Below, piece by piece: positions 5,834 to 7,839 of a stretch of 7,839 nt of DNA. The notes beneath the pieces are model-generated. The model was not told the DNA's origin, did not search any database, and was given only the letters and a program-made list of their open reading frames with translations. The DNA comes from Verrucomicrobiia bacterium (lineage in GTDB: Bacteria > Verrucomicrobiota > Verrucomicrobiia > Verrucomicrobiales > Akkermansiaceae): NCBI GenBank assembly GCA_947460915.1, contig CANHKJ010000138.1:1-7839 (forward strand). Direction: 5' to 3'. Both the position numbers and the translations under genes were made by a program. Each line of letters opens with the position of its first letter. Positions within the stretch are counted from its first letter, which is position 1.

Positions 5834-6796
5834 TTACCGTGCTTTGTAACCTTGCCACAACCACTCTAACGCAGAAGGCAAGGTTGCGCGCAAGACTCGG
5901 CCATCTGTGTGCCCAGCTTTTTTCGCGAAGACATAGCGATAATCATAGCCCTTATCCTTGAGCACAGCAGCCATACGCTCGTTGGCCATGACCCAGTTGT
6001 GGTAGCTCGCTTCATCACGATCCCAGCCATTGTCTTTCTCGCTGACATGCAGCCAAATGCGAATCGGTTTCTTGCGACTGCGCTTGATCAAATTCTCGTG
6101 GTATTCCCAAGCACCGAGCGGTGTTTTTCGGCTGACAGGAAATTGTTGATTCACATAGGTGCCTGAATAGCTGAGCACGCGACGATACAATTCTGGATGC
6201 GACCAAGCCATGGTGAATGCTGCAGCAGCTCCCGAACTTCCACCCATAGTAGCGCGTCCTTCCGGATCGTTGGTGAAGCGAATGTTGAATTTTTCGCTGA
6301 TGAGCGGTAAGACTTCACTCTCGATGAATTTGCAATAGACATCATCTAAGGTATCATATTCCAAACCGCGTTGGCTGCCTAACGAATCTCCACCGCCCGA
6401 GTTGATCATCACCGCAACCATTACCGGCAAACGCTTAGCCGCGATCATGTTGTCTAGAACTGTGGGCAACACATTGCGATAGCCCAATCCATCTTGCGCC
6501 ACGATGAAAGCCACATCTTTGCCGGCTTTGTATTGTGCTGGCACATAAACGGCCACCTTGCGCTGATAGGGCACAGTGCCCTTTTGATTTTTCGCGATCC
6601 CTTTGTAAATTTTGCTATCCTTGGAATCCATCGTGAACTCGTGTACAGTTCCCTTCGGCACATCATCCTGCACCTTGGTTTCTGGTGCATCGGTGTAATC
6701 AGGACCAATCACAAACTCGTTTTCATCCGCGAAAGCCGATGAGCACAGAAGAGGAACAACGGCGGCACCCAATAGCCAACAGCAAAGATGTTTCAT
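5834..6796 (-). CDS. Secreted alpha/beta-hydrolase esterase (esterase D / enterochelin-esterase-like)
   Basis: This 320-residue protein is predicted to be exported. It has a signal peptide of positively charged start, hydrophobic core and AFA cleavage site near residue 23, followed by DENEF. Cys18 is preceded by LL, which does not fit a lipobox, so this is not an obvious lipoprotein. The mature part belongs to the putative-esterase group of alpha/beta hydrolases: YQRKVAVYVPAQY at 77-89, VAFIVAQDG, and the nucleophile elbow GGSSG at 185-189 (Ser187). The probable acid lies in HVSEKDNGWDRDE (D255 or a nearby Asp), and His296 is in KKAGHTDGR. The natural substrate is unknown; polysaccharide-linked acyl esters or siderophore esters are possibilities. 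It is convergent with phoR and divergent from the hydroxylase gene. There is no Shine-Dalgarno sequence before the ATG, and TGCAT repeats begin four bases upstream of it. Confidence 0.85.
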   Translation of the reverse strand: MKHLCCWLLGAAVVPLLCSSAFADENEFVIGPDYTDAPETKVQDDVPKGTVHEFTMDSKDSKIYKGIAKNQKGTVPYQRKVAVYVPAQYKAGKDVAFIVAQDGLGYRNVLPTVLDNMIAAKRLPVMVAVMINSGGGDSLGSQRGLEYDTLDDVYCKFIESEVLPLISEKFNIRFTNDPEGRATMGGSSGAAAAFTMAWSHPELYRRVLSYSGTYVNQQFPVSRKTPLGAWEYHENLIKRSRKKPIRIWLHVSEKDNGWDRDEASYHNWVMANERMAAVLKDKGYDYRYVFAKKAGHTDGRVLRATLPSALEWLWQGYKAR

Positions 6797-6799
6797 GAG

Positions 6800-6861
6800 T
6801 GCATTACCGATGCATTAGGATCAATCTTTCGCAGCAGCGTGCATGCACTTTGTCATGCATG
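6800..6861. repeat. Cluster of TGCAT motifs in a divergent spacer
   Basis: Between the divergent esterase and hydroxylase genes, TGCATTA occurs twice as a direct repeat (6800-6806 and 6811-6817) with a 4-bp spacer. The 11-bp period would place both copies on the same helix face. Further on are the perfect palindromes GTGCATGCAC (6839-6848) and CATGCATG (6854-6861). The 7+4+7 layout resembles the tandem sites bound by OmpR/PhoB-family regulators, though the sequence differs from the known enterobacterial Pho box. A regulator-binding role is inferred from layout and position only. Confidence 0.45.
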
Positions 6862-6890
6862 CGGTGGATTCGCTCGATGGTCAAATTTCA

Positions 6891-6920
6891 TCGACAACAG
6901 AAATCCTTCTTCGCTAGAAT
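6891..6920 (+). promoter_or_regulatory. Candidate sigma70-type promoter for the hydroxylase gene
   Basis: TCGACA (6891-6896) and TAGAAT (6915-6920) lie 18 bp apart and each match the -35/-10 consensus at five of six positions. Transcription would begin near 6927, leaving a leader of about 27 nt before the ATG at 6954. The TGCAT cluster lies just upstream, where an activator or repressor could act. No comparably good promoter is visible for the esterase on the other strand. Confidence 0.4.
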
Positions 6921-6953
6921 CCAACAGCTTCCGCTGCCGCGAAACATCTCACG

Positions 6954-7694
6954 ATGCTCCATTACCTACAACACTGCTCTCTTACTGAAGCGTTCCTATT
7001 TTTCTGGATCACCAACATCGCTGTTTTTCTTGGCTCAGTTTTGTTATGTTGGTTGCTGGGTATCATTTTTCACCAGCGTAGGATCTTTGACCAATGGCAG
7101 CCCTTACACAAAATCGAAATGGTCGCCGCAGCATCAGCCATCGTCTTAAATGCCATCATCTCGGTCATTGGGTGGTATTTATGGCACAAAGGTTTCATCG
7201 ATATAAAAAACCGCGGCATGGGTCGCAGCATTGTCGATTGCCTACTCATGATCACGGTTATGGACTTCGGCATGTATATTTTCCATCGTTTAGCTCATGT
7301 GCCGCTGATCTATCGGCTCATACATCGCTTTCATCACCGACACGAAACCACCAATCCTGTTAGTTTATTCGTCCTCCATCCGCTCGAAGTTCTCGGGTTC
7401 GGTTCATTAATGTTGGTCTTTTTGCTCGTTTATCCGATGTCTTTGTATGGCCTCATGGGCTACCTCGCGCTCAACATTCTTTTCGGCACACTCGGTCATT
7501 CTGGTGTCGAACCCTTTCCACGGATTCTGAAAAAAATCCCTGGATTGCGAAACATCGGCACATCGACCTTCCATGCCGAGCACCACGAACATCCGCACTA
7601 CAACTTCGGGTTCTACACCTTAATCTGGGACCGGATCTTCGGAACTCTCGACCCCGATTATGAGCGGCGCTTTGATGGCGAATCATCTCCCTAA
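6954..7694 (+). CDS. Fatty acid hydroxylase / sterol desaturase family membrane protein
   Basis: This is a di-iron, membrane-bound hydroxylase or desaturase of the fatty acid hydroxylase superfamily, 246 residues long. Hydrophobic helices at about 12-38, 57-78, 94-110 and 145-178 frame the histidine clusters. These are HRLAH (111-115), HRFHHRH (124-130), His142 in LHPLE, His182 in GHSG, and HAEHHEHPHYNFGF (207-220). The typical closing segment YTLIWDRIFGTLDPDY follows at 221-236. All expected iron ligands appear to be present, so it should be active. The substrate cannot be read from sequence: members act on sterols, carotenoids, fatty acids, alkylglycerols or ornithine lipids. It diverges from the esterase gene and converges on the partial gene at the right edge. 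The ATG at 6954 has no Shine-Dalgarno sequence. The earlier frame at 6799-7149 is a shadow without family motifs. Confidence 0.88.
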   Translation: MLHYLQHCSLTEAFLFFWITNIAVFLGSVLLCWLLGIIFHQRRIFDQWQPLHKIEMVAAASAIVLNAIISVIGWYLWHKGFIDIKNRGMGRSIVDCLLMITVMDFGMYIFHRLAHVPLIYRLIHRFHHRHETTNPVSLFVLHPLEVLGFGSLMLVFLLVYPMSLYGLMGYLALNILFGTLGHSGVEPFPRILKKIPGLRNIGTSTFHAEHHEHPHYNFGFYTLIWDRIFGTLDPDYERRFDGESSP

Positions 7695-7725
7695 ACCCGA
7701 AATCCGAAGTTGAATCGATGTTGAA

Positions 7726-7839
7726 TTAAGCAGCGCAGTGGTTTTTGCCAGTTTTGCCGCCTGTTTGTTCATTTTCGGGTGGCTCTGGTGGCAACTTCGG
7801 CGAAGTTGCTCTAGGCCATTGTAAAATGTTGTCTAGCAA
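7726..7839 (-). CDS. Hypothetical protein, C-terminal end only
   Basis: A minus-strand frame enters from the right edge and ends at TAA (7726-7728), giving 37 residues beginning LLDNILQWPRATSPK. The rest is a Pro/Glu/Gly/Lys-rich hydrophilic tail ending KTGKNHCAA. The composition resembles a disordered protein C-terminus, and the position, 31 bp past the convergent hydroxylase stop, suits a gene end. No family can be named from this fragment. The opposite strand is also open over the same interval in the complementary frame but has no good start and reads less like a protein. The frame is short enough to be chance, so support is limited. Confidence 0.4.
   Translation of the reverse strand: MLDNILQWPRATSPKLPPEPPENEQTGGKTGKNHCAA
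7791..7809. repeat. 8-bp inverted repeat near the right edge
   Basis: GCAACTTC (7791-7798) and GAAGTTGC (7802-7809) form a perfect 8-bp stem with a GGC loop. It lies 96 bp beyond the hydroxylase stop and inside the putative partial minus-strand frame. No T-run follows on either strand, so an intrinsic terminator is doubtful. A short direct repeat, GGTGGC at 7778-7783 and 7787-7792, sits next to it. Confidence 0.35.

Noticed and set aside
5834..6796. Esterase as a lipoprotein
   Set aside because: Cys18 is preceded by LL rather than a small residue, and a good AFA signal peptidase I site follows.
6799..7149. 116-residue plus-strand frame overlapping the start of the hydroxylase gene
   Set aside because: It covers the divergent spacer and then runs out of frame with the hydroxylase. 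No motifs are seen, so it is a shadow.

Overview
This is a chromosomal segment of a Gram-negative-type bacterium with mid-range GC content. Protein styles, the near-absence of Shine-Dalgarno sequences and the type of secreted esterase suggest the Verrucomicrobiota/Planctomycetota group, most likely Verrucomicrobiota. That placement is an inference from recognition, not from a search. There are nine protein genes, two of them cut by the window edges. I see no tRNA, rRNA, CRISPR array, insertion sequence or phage gene.

Left block (1-2229). The 3' part of a heme O synthase gene (ctaB) runs into a 205-bp convergent spacer facing recO on the minus strand. recO is short for its family. A DedA/TVP38-type (VTT domain) membrane protein gene diverges from recO.

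Central block (2230-5828). A 115-bp spacer rich in CGTCA/TGACG motifs, including a near-perfect 20-bp palindrome, precedes four co-directional genes: pstB, phoU, a phoB-type response regulator and a phoR-type histidine kinase. The two regulators overlap by ATGA. This is the phosphate-sensing module: the PstB ATPase and PhoU couple phosphate transport to inhibition of PhoR, and PhoR phosphorylates PhoB. The transporter genes pstS, pstC and pstA are not next to pstB. The gene immediately upstream is the VTT protein.

Right block (5829-7839). A secreted alpha/beta-hydrolase esterase (minus strand) ends 5 bp from phoR. It diverges from a membrane-bound fatty acid hydroxylase/sterol desaturase family gene (plus strand), across a spacer full of TGCAT motifs. 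At the right edge, the C-terminal end of another minus-strand reading frame can be read.

Most of the gene content is ordinary housekeeping and regulation. The parts that merit a second look are the two motif-rich intergenic regions, the absence of pstSCA, the shortened RecO, the lack of Shine-Dalgarno sequences at every internal start, and a change of G/C strand bias near pstB. I found no convincing undescribed multi-gene system.
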